Made by a program: the position numbers and the translations under genes. From Bacteroidota bacterium (GTDB lineage Bacteria; Bacteroidota; Bacteroidia; Chitinophagales; UBA2359), in contig JAHDHV010000010.1 of the NCBI GenBank assembly GCA_020631155.1, positions 1 through 41,272 of the forward strand: a stretch of DNA of 41,272 nt, read 5' to 3'. Positions 32,463-41,111 of this stretch are shown piece after piece; position 1 is the first letter of the stretch; every line of letters begins with the position of its first letter. The notes under the pieces are model-generated. The model was not told where the DNA came from, ran no database searches, and worked only from the letters and a program-made list of their open reading frames with translations.

Positions 32463-32807
32463 CTATTTTCTAACAATAATTCTGCCAGAAGAAACCCTTT
32501 CGTTATCATTTTTCAAAATGAAATAGAAATAAATACCCGTTGTCAAATCATCTACATCAATCCGAAAAGATTTGGTATTGATGTTAGGGTAACTAATCAC
32601 CTTACTGCCAATAAGATCGTAAATCACCATTTCATGCGTTTCATTATTGGGATTATAAAAGCGTACCGTTGCCGTTGTTGCTACAGGATTTGGCGATACA
32701 GTAGATTGATTTTGTTGATTATCAAAGTCAATCAAATTAGCAGATGCTGTGATAGTTGTGAGGCAAAAGAAAGAAATGAGTAATAGGGTTATTATATTTC
32801 TTTTCAT
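32463..32807 (-). CDS. Small secreted protein consisting mainly of a T9SS type A sorting domain
   Basis: 114 aa from ATG 32807. The frame is open to 32906, but the upstream 33 codons read through a repeat element (32833-32994), while MKRNIITLLLISFFCLTTIT at 32807 is a good signal peptide start. After a short linker (DFDNQQNQSTV) the rest is a sorting domain: SPNPVATTATVRFYN, MVIYDLIGSKVIS, DDLTTGIYFYFIL, ending RIIVRK. There is no room for another domain, so this is a cargo with almost no passenger. It may be a remnant of a larger T9SS protein or a minimal surface protein. Confidence 0.7.
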   Translation of the reverse strand: MKRNIITLLLISFFCLTTITASANLIDFDNQQNQSTVSPNPVATTATVRFYNPNNETHEMVIYDLIGSKVISYPNINTKSFRIDVDDLTTGIYFYFILKNDNERVSSGRIIVRK

Positions 32808-33324
32808 GGTGCTTAATAATTTTAGGGTGTTAGAGGCTATCTTGATGTCATCCTTTGGCTTAAAAAATATGCCTTTTATCCCCAAATTTCGCCTTTTTAT
32901 CGGCACATAGCTCCACTATGCACCTCAAAAAATGCTGTATTTGAGAACAAAATCCATTATTTTCAGCTTCAAAAACGAAATCAAGATAACCTCTTTAATT
33001 TTTTTACATAAACGCTGTATTGTAACTTACGAGATAAAGGTAAAAAGGTTGCCGATATAGTCAAGTTTTTTTATTAAGAACTTAACAATATATACCTGAT
33101 TGCCTGATAGATAGTGGTTTAAAATCGCTTTGTTAGCAGCAAAAACCTTACCTAATTATTGTGTCAATGATTTCTTTTTTACATAAAAATGTCATTTCTT
33201 TAAATGCACATCAAAAATTTTGTTTTTGCCAACTATTTACCTAAGTTGCTACAAACATCTGATTTCTATTCTGATGTCTAAAATCTAATTTCTAAAATCT
33301 GAACGCTAACATCCAATTTCCAAT
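32808..33324. other. Divergent intergenic region
   Basis: Apart from the 162-bp element, an AT-rich stretch with no gene. The last 60 bases (33265-33320) are a TCTAAAATCTAATTTC-type tract leading to the ATG of the DUF255 gene. Confidence 0.4.
32833..32994. repeat. 162-bp element with terminal inverted repeats
   Basis: GAGGCTATCTTGAT at 32833-32846 and ATCAAGATAACCTC at 32981-32994 are inverted with one mismatch. Inside is a hairpin CATAGCTCCACTATG (about 32908-32922). On the reverse strand about 40 codons read open without a start. The size and ends suggest a MITE or the tip of an insertion sequence. It lies just upstream of the mini T9SS gene and supplies the spurious N-terminal extension of its frame. 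Confidence 0.6.
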
Positions 33325-35445
33325 ATGTCTAAAAATACACTTCTTTATTTTTTACTGCTGATTCTACTACAATCCTGTAATGCTCAACAAAAAACAGATA
33401 CCGAAAAAAACGCACATGATAAAGAGAATCACCTATATACCAATGAATTAGTGAATGAAAGCAGCCCTTATTTATTGCAACATGCCCACAATCCCGTCAA
33501 TTGGTATCCTTGGGGAGATAAAGCTTTGGAAAAGGCAAAAGCAGAAAATAAAATGTTGCTTATCAGTGTGGGCTATGCTGCTTGCCATTGGTGTCATGTG
33601 ATGGAACACGAATCTTTTGAAGATACTTCAGTGGCGAGAATTATGAACGAAAATTTTGTGTGCATCAAAGTTGACCGCGAGGAACGCCCCGATGTAGACC
33701 AAATTTATATGAACGCTGCTTATCTCACTAACGGACGAGGCGGCTGGCCACTTAATGCGCTTGCCTTACCTGATGGACGACCATTTTTTGCAGGCACTTA
33801 TTTTCAAAAGCAACGCTGGATGCAGGTGTTGAACTTTTTTATGGATAAATATAAAAATGAACTCGCAAGTGTGGAGGAAGAAGCAACACGCATCACAAAT
33901 GGGATTCAAACAATGGAAAAAGTGCCCTTCAATTCCAAAGAGGCGGAATTTAAGGTAGCAGATTTAGATGGCTTCTTTTCGGGTTGGGATAAGTTGATTG
34001 ACTACCGATTGGGGGGGCGAAAAACCAATGCCAATAAATTTCCTATGCCTAGTAATTATTTGTATTTGTTAAGATATTATCATTTAACGAAAAATGAAAA
34101 AGCCCTAGAAGCTACCAAAACTACCCTAGACCAAATGGCAATGGGCGGAATTTACGATCAATTAGGCGGCGGTTTTGCTCGTTATTCTACTGATCCTGAA
34201 TGGCTGGTGCCACACTTTGAAAAAATGTTGTACGATAATGGTCAGTTGGTGAGTTTGTATTCCGAAGCCTATCAACTAGAACGGAATCCTTTGTATAAAA
34301 AGGTAGTATATGAAACACTGGATTTTATAAAGCGAGAAATGACTTCGCCTGAAGGTGGCTTTTATTCATCCCTTGATGCGGATAGTGACGGGGAAGAAGG
34401 AAAATTTTATGTGTGGCAAAAATCGGAAATTGACACTGTTTTAGGGGCAGCTTCTAATTTATTTTGCAAATATTACAATGTAACGGATAAAGGAAACTGG
34501 GAGCATGGTAAAAATATTTTTCACAAAACTAAAATAGACGAACAATTTGCTAGAGGTCAGCGACTTACATTGCAAGAGTTAGAGCGAAGAATTAAGTCTG
34601 GAAAAGAAAAATTATTTCCTGTTCGAGCGAAACGAATCCGCCCTGGGCTAGATGATAAAGTGCTAACGGCTTGGAATGCATTAATGCTAAAAGGCTATAT
34701 TGACGCTTATCGCGTATTTGGTGAGCCAGAATTTTTGGACATCGCACTAAAAAATGCCAACTTTATTGTTTCCAAATGTTTGCAGGACGGCAACAGATTA
34801 ACTCGAAATTATAAAGATGGAAAAGCCGTAATTAACGGATTTTTGGACGATTACAGTTTAACCATAGAAGCCTTTATCGCGCTCTACCAAGCAACTTTTG
34901 ACGAACAATGGCTCTACAAAGCCAAAGATTTAGCCGATTACGCTATTGCTCACTTCAAAGACGAAGAATCCAAAATGTTTTTCTATACCTCTGATTTAGA
35001 CGATCCATTAATTGCTAGAAAGATGAAGGTAAGCGATAATGTGATTCCATCGCCCAATTCATCTATGGCTAAAGCACTTTATTTATTAGGTTTATATTTT
35101 TATGATGAAAATTATATTAGTCAGAGTAAACAACTATTAAATAATGTAAAAGATAAAATATCAGGGCAAGCACCTTTTTATTCTAATTGGGCAATTATGT
35201 ATTATTATGCCGTCAATGAGCCTTATGAAGTCGCAATTTTGGGCGAGGATGCCGATGCAAAACGCCAAGAATTGGATAAAAAATACTTACCCAATACCAT
35301 TTTATTAGGTGGGAAAAAGGAAGGGACTTTACAATTATTGAAAAACAAATTGGTAGATGACAAAACAACCATTTATGTTTGTCGCCAAAAAGTGTGTAAA
35401 CTGCCTGTTACGGAGGTTGCCAAAGCTTTGCCTTTGATTAAATGA
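33325..35445 (+). CDS. DUF255 thioredoxin-like / glycosidase-fold protein, lipoprotein form
   Basis: 706 aa of the YyaL/SPATA20-type family. The N-terminus has lipobox LLQSC with Cys18, so this copy is exported and lipid-anchored; many relatives are cytoplasmic. Residues about 42-200 are the thioredoxin-like DUF255 domain: [24 protein letters not shown] active-site-like pair (Cys87, Cys90), [12 protein letters not shown]-like segment and [16 protein letters not shown]. The rest is an alpha/alpha six-barrel (N-acylglucosamine epimerase-like), with [27 protein letters not shown] and [17 protein letters not shown]. Reaction unknown; a redox or sugar role is only suggested by fold. It is alone, with a shared hairpin terminator against the next, convergent gene. 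Confidence 0.92.
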   Translation: MSKNTLLYFLLLILLQSCNAQQKTDTEKNAHDKENHLYTNELVNESSPYLLQHAHNPVNWYPWGDKALEKAKAENKMLLISVGYAACHWCHVMEHESFEDTSVARIMNENFVCIKVDREERPDVDQIYMNAAYLTNGRGGWPLNALALPDGRPFFAGTYFQKQRWMQVLNFFMDKYKNELASVEEEATRITNGIQTMEKVPFNSKEAEFKVADLDGFFSGWDKLIDYRLGGRKTNANKFPMPSNYLYLLRYYHLTKNEKALEATKTTLDQMAMGGIYDQLGGGFARYSTDPEWLVPHFEKMLYDNGQLVSLYSEAYQLERNPLYKKVVYETLDFIKREMTSPEGGFYSSLDADSDGEEGKFYVWQKSEIDTVLGAASNLFCKYYNVTDKGNWEHGKNIFHKTKIDEQFARGQRLTLQELERRIKSGKEKLFPVRAKRIRPGLDDKVLTAWNALMLKGYIDAYRVFGEPEFLDIALKNANFIVSKCLQDGNRLTRNYKDGKAVINGFLDDYSLTIEAFIALYQATFDEQWLYKAKDLADYAIAHFKDEESKMFFYTSDLDDPLIARKMKVSDNVIPSPNSSMAKALYLLGLYFYDENYISQSKQLLNNVKDKISGQAPFYSNWAIMYYYAVNEPYEVAILGEDADAKRQELDKKYLPNTILLGGKKEGTLQLLKNKLVDDKTTIYVCRQKVCKLPVTEVAKALPLIK

Positions 35446-35476
35446 TTGGCAAGTTTTAAGGTTGAAAAGTTAGGAA

Positions 35477-35526
35477 GGTTTTAAGGTTACAACTTTCCAA
35501 CTTTAAAACCTTGTAACCTTAAAACC
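35477..35526. terminator. Bidirectional hairpin between convergent genes
   Basis: GGTTTTAAGGTTACAA (35477-35492) and TTGTAACCTTAAAACC (35511-35526) form a perfect 16-bp inverted repeat with an 18-nt loop. It is built from the AAGGTT-type tract. Position between two gene ends (35445 and 35538) suggests termination in both directions, though T-runs are weak. Confidence 0.65.
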
Positions 35527-35537
35527 ACTAAACAAGT

Positions 35538-35912
35538 TTATAATGGTGGCACTGGGTCAATGGCGCATTTGCTGGTGATAAAATCGTAAGGTTTTTGCGA
35601 GCCTTTACGCGTAACTTGCACAGCAACACGTCCTTTTTCATCATAATTTTTGATATAAATACGCATACCGTCATGCGTTAATTCGCCTTCCAATGGGCGG
35701 CCGTCTTGATAACTAATTTTATTTAAGGACTTTGCAGGCTGTCTTAAATAAATTTGATGCATAATTTCAATCTCGTCCACAGGCGTTTTTTTAGAAGGAA
35801 TAGGCTCATCAACCGCCAATTTTTTGGCAGGCATATCGCTTTGAGCATAAGTAGAAACACTTACCAATGCGAACAATAACATCAAACCGAATTGAAAAAA
35901 TCTTTTTTTCAT
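35538..35912 (-). CDS. Small secreted protein, unknown function
   Basis: 124 aa with a clear signal peptide (MKKRFFQFGLMLLFALVSVS, cleavage after about residue 23, TYAQ). The mature 100 residues are not recognised: a proline- and lysine-rich segment (PAKKLAVDEPIPSKKTPVDE), a DGRPLEGELTHDGMRIYIKN stretch, NYDEKGRVAVQVTRKG, and one Cys near the end. Likely periplasmic or surface. It converges on the DUF255 gene. Upstream lies the large heptamer array. Reality is supported by the signal peptide and a terminator on its 3' side. Confidence 0.7.
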   Translation of the reverse strand: MKKRFFQFGLMLLFALVSVSTYAQSDMPAKKLAVDEPIPSKKTPVDEIEIMHQIYLRQPAKSLNKISYQDGRPLEGELTHDGMRIYIKNYDEKGRVAVQVTRKGSQKPYDFITSKCAIDPVPPL

Positions 35913-35999
35913 AATATTTTTGTTTTAAAATCAAAACTTTACACAATCAAAAATAAGCTTTTTCGGTAGAATAAAAAAATAAGTTTTTAGGGAGATTCG

Positions 36000-36258
36000 T
36001 GGATTAGTGATTCGTGATTCGTGGATTAGTGATTCGTGATTCGTGGATTAGTGATTCGTGATTCGTGGATTCGTGATTCGTAGATTCGTGATTTGTAGAT
36101 TCGTGATTTGTGGATTAGTGATTCGTGGATTCGTGATTCGTAGATTAGTAATTTGTAGATTCGTGATTCGTGATTCGTGATTAGTGATTTGTAGATTCGT
36201 GATTTGTGGATTAGTGATTCGTAGATTCGTGATTCGTGATTCGTAGATTCGTGATTTG
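36000..36258. repeat. Large array of GATTCGT/GATTAGT heptamers
   Basis: About 260 bp of units of 7 or 8 bp (GATTCGT, GATTTGT, GGATTAGT, AGATTCGT), roughly 35 in all. The same unit appears in two or three copies inside the family B repeats at 10764, 15296, 19721 and 23075. The 107-aa frame across it (SRITNLRITNPQ...) is a repeat artefact. It lies between the small secreted protein (-) and the dehydrogenase (+). Confidence 0.85.
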
Positions 36259-36316
36259 TAAATCTTTAAAATTACTTTTAAATATATGATTATTTCTTCT
36301 GATTTCTGACCTCTAA

Positions 36317-36374
36317 TTTCCAAAAGTCCAAAAGTCCAAAAATCCAAAAATCCAAAAGTCCAAAAATCCAAAAA
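36317..36374 (+). repeat. CCAAAAGT/CCAAAAAT octamer leader running into a start codon
   Basis: About six units of CCAAAAGT or CCAAAAAT end directly at the ATG of the dehydrogenase at 36375, so the repeat itself is the region that ribosomes must use. Related tracts precede the starts at 15552, 20092, 23332, 33325, 38484 and, on the other strand, 26701. Confidence 0.7.
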
Positions 36375-37829
36375 ATGTCTCCTTTAAAATTAATAAAAAA
36401 TAAAACTTATATCAACGGTGAATGGGTAGCCGCCGCCGATGGCAAAACCTTTGCTGTCTACAATCCCTTTGACGGAACACGTCTTGCGGATGTACCCGAT
36501 ATGGGCGCAAAAGATACCCAAACAGCGATTGAAGCTGCTGCAATTGCCTTTGAAAAATGGAAAAAAACAACAGCTACAGAGCGTGCCAACATTCTAAAAA
36601 AATGGCATCAATTACAGCTCAAATACGCCGAAGATTTAGCCATTTTACTAACCACGGAACAAGGAAAGCCCCTCAAAGAAGCCATTGGCGAAGTCAGATA
36701 TGGAGCGTCTTTTGTAGAATGGTTTGCCGAAGAAGCGCGGCGCAGCTATGGCGATGTCATCCCTACCCACAGCAGCGATAAACGCCTAATTGCCCTCAAA
36801 CAACCCATTGGGGTAGTTGCTGCGATTACCCCTTGGAACTTCCCTAATGCTATGATAACCAGAAAAGTAGCACCAGCATTAGCGGCAGGTTGTGCGGTCG
36901 TTATCAAACCTGCCGAGGATACGCCCTTGTCTGCCTTAGCACTAGCAGCACTTGCCGAAGAAGCAGGTTTTCCAGCAGGTGTTTTTAATGTTGTTACCAC
37001 CCGTCAGCCTGCCGTAGTAGGTAAGGAGTTAACCGCTAATTCGTTGGTTCGCAAATTATCGTTTACAGGCTCAACGGCGGTCGGCAAATTGCTGATGCGA
37101 CAATGCGCTGATACCGTTAAAAAAGTGTCTTTGGAATTAGGGGGCAATGCGCCTTTCATCGTTTTTGAGGATGCAGATATAGATAAAGCCGTAACAGGTG
37201 CAATAGCCTCAAAATATCGAAATGCGGGGCAAACCTGCGTTTGTGCCAATCGTTTTTATGTACAAGAAAGTATCATTGAGGAATTTACAAAAAAACTCAT
37301 CAAAGCTATTCAACAACAAAAGATAGGTTCAGGTTTAGCAGAAGGGGTACAAATTGGCCCATTAATCAACGAAAAAGCAGCCCAAAAAGTCGCCGATTTA
37401 GTAGCCGATGCACAGCAAAAAGGAGCAGAGGTATTACTGGGAGGGAAGCCCTATGAACTCAACGATAAAGGACATTTTTTTGAAGCCACTGTTTTAACAA
37501 ATCTTCATACAGAAATGGCTATTTATCAGGCAGAAATATTTGGACCTATTGCAGCTATCTACTCTTTTTCTACAGAAGAAGAAGTTATAAAACTGGCGAA
37601 TGACACGAATTATGGTTTAGCCGCCTATTTTTATGGTCGAGACTATGCGCGCATTTGGCGTGTTGCCGAAGCCCTTGAATACGGCATGGTCGGCATCAAT
37701 ACAGGCATGATTTCAACCGCAGTCGCACCTTTTGGGGGCATTAAAGAAAGTGGCATAGGGCGAGAAGGCTCAAAATATGGTATAGAGGAATATTTAGAAG
37801 TGAAATATCTGTGTTTTGGAGGGCTTTGA
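36375..37829 (+). CDS. gabD: Succinate-semialdehyde dehydrogenase (NAD(P)+)
   Basis: 484 aa, the usual length. It oxidises succinate semialdehyde to succinate, feeding 4-aminobutyrate or related carbon into the citric acid cycle; cytoplasmic. Aldehyde-dehydrogenase motifs are all there: TPWNFPNAMITRKVAPALAAG (cofactor domain), KPAEDTPLSALALA, FTGSTAVGKLLM, LELGGNAPFIVFEDAD with general-base E254, and NAGQTCVCANRFYVQ with nucleophile C288, the GabD-type context. EIFGPIAAIYSF and PFGGIKESGIGREGSKYGIEEY close the fold. No GABA transaminase is next to it, so the precise substrate within the family stays open. Its upstream leader is an octamer repeat, and a large foldback element begins about 12 bp after the stop. 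Confidence 0.93.
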   Translation: MSPLKLIKNKTYINGEWVAAADGKTFAVYNPFDGTRLADVPDMGAKDTQTAIEAAAIAFEKWKKTTATERANILKKWHQLQLKYAEDLAILLTTEQGKPLKEAIGEVRYGASFVEWFAEEARRSYGDVIPTHSSDKRLIALKQPIGVVAAITPWNFPNAMITRKVAPALAAGCAVVIKPAEDTPLSALALAALAEEAGFPAGVFNVVTTRQPAVVGKELTANSLVRKLSFTGSTAVGKLLMRQCADTVKKVSLELGGNAPFIVFEDADIDKAVTGAIASKYRNAGQTCVCANRFYVQESIIEEFTKKLIKAIQQQKIGSGLAEGVQIGPLINEKAAQKVADLVADAQQKGAEVLLGGKPYELNDKGHFFEATVLTNLHTEMAIYQAEIFGPIAAIYSFSTEEEVIKLANDTNYGLAAYFYGRDYARIWRVAEALEYGMVGINTGMISTAVAPFGGIKESGIGREGSKYGIEEYLEVKYLCFGGL

Positions 37830-38483
37830 TGGCGATAAGAAGATTTTGAGTGTGTCAGAAAAAGAGGGATTTCGTATAACAACTATTGCCCTTAATCTTA
37901 AAAGGTGTCCCTTGTCCTACGTTTTTTCCTTTTTTTCTTGATAAAAAAAGAAAGAAAAAAATCAAGGCTGTGAAACTTTTTCGCTAAAAATTGGAATGAA
38001 ATGCTAAAATCTCCTAAGGTGATACTCTTTTGTTAAAAAAATAAAAAACTGATAATCAAAGGTTTAAGCTTTGAAAATATCTTAGTCGGTTTTTATCATT
38101 CGTATCACTGCGGATATTTCTTAACGCTTTTCATTCCAATTTTCTTAACGCAAAAACTTTCAAGGCCGTTTTTCAACACCTATAAAAAAGGATATTTTGC
38201 TTTTGGCCAATAAAAAAGTTTTTTCCCTTGATTCCAGACTATACTTTGTTATTCCCTAAATTCTTGACACACTCGAAGATTTTAAGGTTGCAATGTTGGA
38301 AGGTTTTTTTAGCAATTGTGTCATTATTAGGCTAGGGTTTGAAAAATGTAAAAAAGGCCGTAAATTATCCCTAAAATTGTTGATTTATATACTTAAGTTC
38401 TTGACTATCAAATTCTAATCTCTAAATTCTAACAGCTAAATATCTAAAAGTCTAAACATCCAAAAATCCAAAAAGCACCTTTT
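37830..38483. other. Gene-free stretch between dehydrogenase and VCBS gene
   Basis: Mostly the foldback element, then an AAGGTTGCAATGTTGGAAGG tract (38283-38305) and a CTAAATATCTAAAAGTC / ATCCAAAAATCC leader (38440-38477) ending 7 bp before the next ATG. No gene. Confidence 0.5.
37841..38282. mobile_element. 442-bp foldback (long inverted repeat) element
   Basis: The two halves are imperfect inverted copies over nearly the whole length. Outer ends GAGTGTGTCA (37848-37857) and TGACACACTC (38265-38274); inner pairs ATTGGAATGA (37990) with TCATTCCAAT (38131) and GTGATAC (38019) with GTATCAC (38102); tip CAAAG/CTTTG near 38065. It holds no protein frame. It looks like a MITE/foldback element, and begins just after the dehydrogenase gene, where it could also end transcription. 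Confidence 0.7.
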
Positions 38484-41111
38484 ATGAGAAAAACATCATA
38501 CTATATATTAATTACTTTTTTGTTTTTTTGCTTAAAAATATCCCTATTTGCTCAGAATAAATATGTGTTGATGAGTAATGTAAATGTGGTGGAAAATGGG
38601 AACATACTTCAATTTCCATTTGCAGGGGGGCTGGAACAGGCGCAGTTTTTAGCCGCCGATCTTAATAATGATGGGACAGATGATTTGATTGTTTTTGATC
38701 GGATAGATGATAGAATACTTACTTTTTTAAATGATGGGATTCCTAATGTGATGTCTTATGCTTACCATCCTGAATATGAGGAAAATTTTCCAGACATTAG
38801 CCTATGGATTAATGTCGTAGACTACAATTGCGATGGTATTGCCGATATGTTTTCGGGTTTGGAAAGCGGTGTTCAGGCGTATAAAGGCAGTTATGATGCG
38901 AATAATCAGTTGATTTTTGAACTGGAAAAATCGGCTTTGACCTACTCTGATAGCAATACACCTATTGATGTGATTTTTGAGGATATTCCCGATTTGATTG
39001 ATGTAAATGAAGATGGTGATTTGGATATTTTGACCAATGATATAGGTGGAGGCAATTGGATTTATTATTTTGAAAATCAATCTGTTGAGCTAGGTTATAA
39101 TTGCGATAGCTTGCTTTATGAGTTGGTGACAGATTGTTGGGGGAGCTTTCACGCGAATTTGAGTTTTATGTATGATTTTGATACTTGTTACTCCACAACA
39201 TCCCTAGCAGCTAATCATTTCCCGAAAAATAAAAACACTTCTAATCAAAAAAAAACGAATAAACATTTTCAAAAAAATATTACCGCCTTAGACATTGATG
39301 GCGACAGCGATAAAGATTTGATTATTGGGCCTAATAATCTGGCAGGTATCCATTTGTTAATCAATAATGGAACAACTAACAGTGCAGATATGAATACCTC
39401 TGATTTAAGTTACCTCAATAATACAGCAGAAGCCCCAACTTTGCTTTATCAGACAAAGGCGTTTTATGTAGATTTGAATAATGACGGAAAGCGCGATTTG
39501 GCATTAGGGCGCAGCGAAACGGGTTCTAGTTTTGTTGGGGAGGAAAATGTAGCTTGGATGTATGAAAATGCCAATACAGACGCAGTGCCTAATTTTAATT
39601 TTGTGCAAAAAAACTTGTTGGTAGACCAAATGATTGATCTGGGGCGCGATGCCATTCCCGTATTTTTTGATGTAGACCAAGATGGGTTAACAGACCTCAT
39701 CCTATCCAATTATGGTTACTACGACAATAGCACAAGCAATCATCACAGTGAATTAACACTATATAAAAATACAGGAACGTCTAGCAATCCCGCTTTTGAG
39801 CTAACCCAAAGCAACTTTGGCAATTTACGTTATTTTCAATTGCAAAATCTACATCCAGCTTTCGGCGATTTGGATGGCGATGGTGATGCAGATATAATAA
39901 TGGGAGAAAAAGATGGCAACCTCTATTATTTTGTCAATAACAATGGTGTGTACAACCTCAATATTTTGGCCTTTACCTATGATGTTGGCCAGTTTAGCGC
40001 GCCTTTGCTAGTGGATTTCGATCAGGATGGCGATTTGGATTTGCTCTGTGGTAATTCGGCTGCCCGTATGTATTATTTTGAAAATGTAGGAACAACAACT
40101 GACTTTGATTTTCAGTTTCAAACCAATGATTTAGGCGGCGCAACTCAATCAAGTCCCTATGGTTATAGTGTACCTTTTTGGGATGATTTTGGCAGTGGCC
40201 AAACACCAGAACTATTTGTAAGTTATGATAATAATAAAGTTTTGATATTCAACAATATAGATGGCAGTGATCCTACGGCAATTTTCCAGCAGAGTGACGC
40301 TTCTTTCCTTTCCAATATACTCATTGGACAGCGACTAGCCATTACAGGCGCAGATATTGACAATGACGGCTCGCTCGAATTTGCCATTGGTAACCGTAGG
40401 GGAGGTGTTGGCATTTATAAAGACCCTTGCGCTATTTCGGGTACTTGTAGCTCAACAACGGTTTTGCTGAAAGCCTACTTAGAAGGGACTTTTGATGGCA
40501 ATGGAAATATGTCTAATGATTTGACTAGTAATGGTTTATTGCCACTACAACAGCCCTATAATCGGTCACCTTGGAATTATGCAGGCACAGAAATGGTCAA
40601 TACTATGCCGAATAATGCGGTAGATTGGGTATTGGTCGGTTTGTATGATGGTAATGATAGTTATACTCTGATAGAACAGAAGGCAGTTTTATTATTGACG
40701 GATGGCAGTGTACAGGATGTGAATGGTAATGCAGGGGTAACTTTTAATCATATTATCAACGGAAAGGAGTACTTTATTTCCTTACAACATCGCAATCACT
40801 TAGGGGTGATGAGTGCAGTAGCTGTTAATTTGTCGAATACTTTCTCCTACGATTTTACCAGCGCAACAACGCAGGCTATGGGCAACAATCAACAAAAAAG
40901 CATCGGCGGTTTTGCTGTCCTTCATGCAGGCGACTTGAATGGTGATGGCATCATTTCGGTTGTTGACTACAATCAATATCAAGACAATACGGCAAATGTT
41001 GGTGTTTATAGTACCGAAGATATAAATTTAGATGGTAATACAACAACTACAGATTTTAATTTGTATCAACCCAATCGCAGTGTTATCGGGATTCGCGCTT
41101 TGAGGTATTGA
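38484..41111 (+). CDS. Secreted VCBS/FG-GAP repeat protein with shared C-terminal module
   Basis: 875 aa. Signal peptide to about residue 24 (LFFCLKISLFAQ). Residues about 50-655 hold at least nine FG-GAP/VCBS-type calcium-loop repeats: DLNNDGTDDLIVFD, DYNCDGIADMFSG, DVNEDGDLDILTND, DIDGDSDKDLIIG, DLNNDGKRDLALG, DVDQDGLTDLILSN, DLDGDGDADIIMG, DFDQDGDLDLLCG and DIDNDGSLEFAIG, suggesting a beta-propeller. Residues about 660-875 match the C-terminal module of the phosphoesterase at 5607 (DWVLVGLYD, HRNHLGVMSAVAV, GDLNGDGIISVVDYN, ending NRSVIGIRALRY). By family this is a surface or extracellular adhesin-like protein. It lacks a canonical T9SS domain, so the shared module may play that part. The gene ends at 41111, leaving its downstream neighbour unseen. 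Confidence 0.9.
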   Translation: MRKTSYYILITFLFFCLKISLFAQNKYVLMSNVNVVENGNILQFPFAGGLEQAQFLAADLNNDGTDDLIVFDRIDDRILTFLNDGIPNVMSYAYHPEYEENFPDISLWINVVDYNCDGIADMFSGLESGVQAYKGSYDANNQLIFELEKSALTYSDSNTPIDVIFEDIPDLIDVNEDGDLDILTNDIGGGNWIYYFENQSVELGYNCDSLLYELVTDCWGSFHANLSFMYDFDTCYSTTSLAANHFPKNKNTSNQKKTNKHFQKNITALDIDGDSDKDLIIGPNNLAGIHLLINNGTTNSADMNTSDLSYLNNTAEAPTLLYQTKAFYVDLNNDGKRDLALGRSETGSSFVGEENVAWMYENANTDAVPNFNFVQKNLLVDQMIDLGRDAIPVFFDVDQDGLTDLILSNYGYYDNSTSNHHSELTLYKNTGTSSNPAFELTQSNFGNLRYFQLQNLHPAFGDLDGDGDADIIMGEKDGNLYYFVNNNGVYNLNILAFTYDVGQFSAPLLVDFDQDGDLDLLCGNSAARMYYFENVGTTTDFDFQFQTNDLGGATQSSPYGYSVPFWDDFGSGQTPELFVSYDNNKVLIFNNIDGSDPTAIFQQSDASFLSNILIGQRLAITGADIDNDGSLEFAIGNRRGGVGIYKDPCAISGTCSSTTVLLKAYLEGTFDGNGNMSNDLTSNGLLPLQQPYNRSPWNYAGTEMVNTMPNNAVDWVLVGLYDGNDSYTLIEQKAVLLLTDGSVQDVNGNAGVTFNHIINGKEYFISLQHRNHLGVMSAVAVNLSNTFSYDFTSATTQAMGNNQQKSIGGFAVLHAGDLNGDGIISVVDYNQYQDNTANVGVYSTEDINLDGNTTTTDFNLYQPNRSVIGIRALRY

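Noticed and set aside
36048-36371. 107-aa frame on the minus strand with ITNLRITNPQITN repeats
   Set aside because: It is a translation of the GATTCGT heptamer array and the octamer leader; a 7-bp repeat stays open in all frames when the unit lacks stops.
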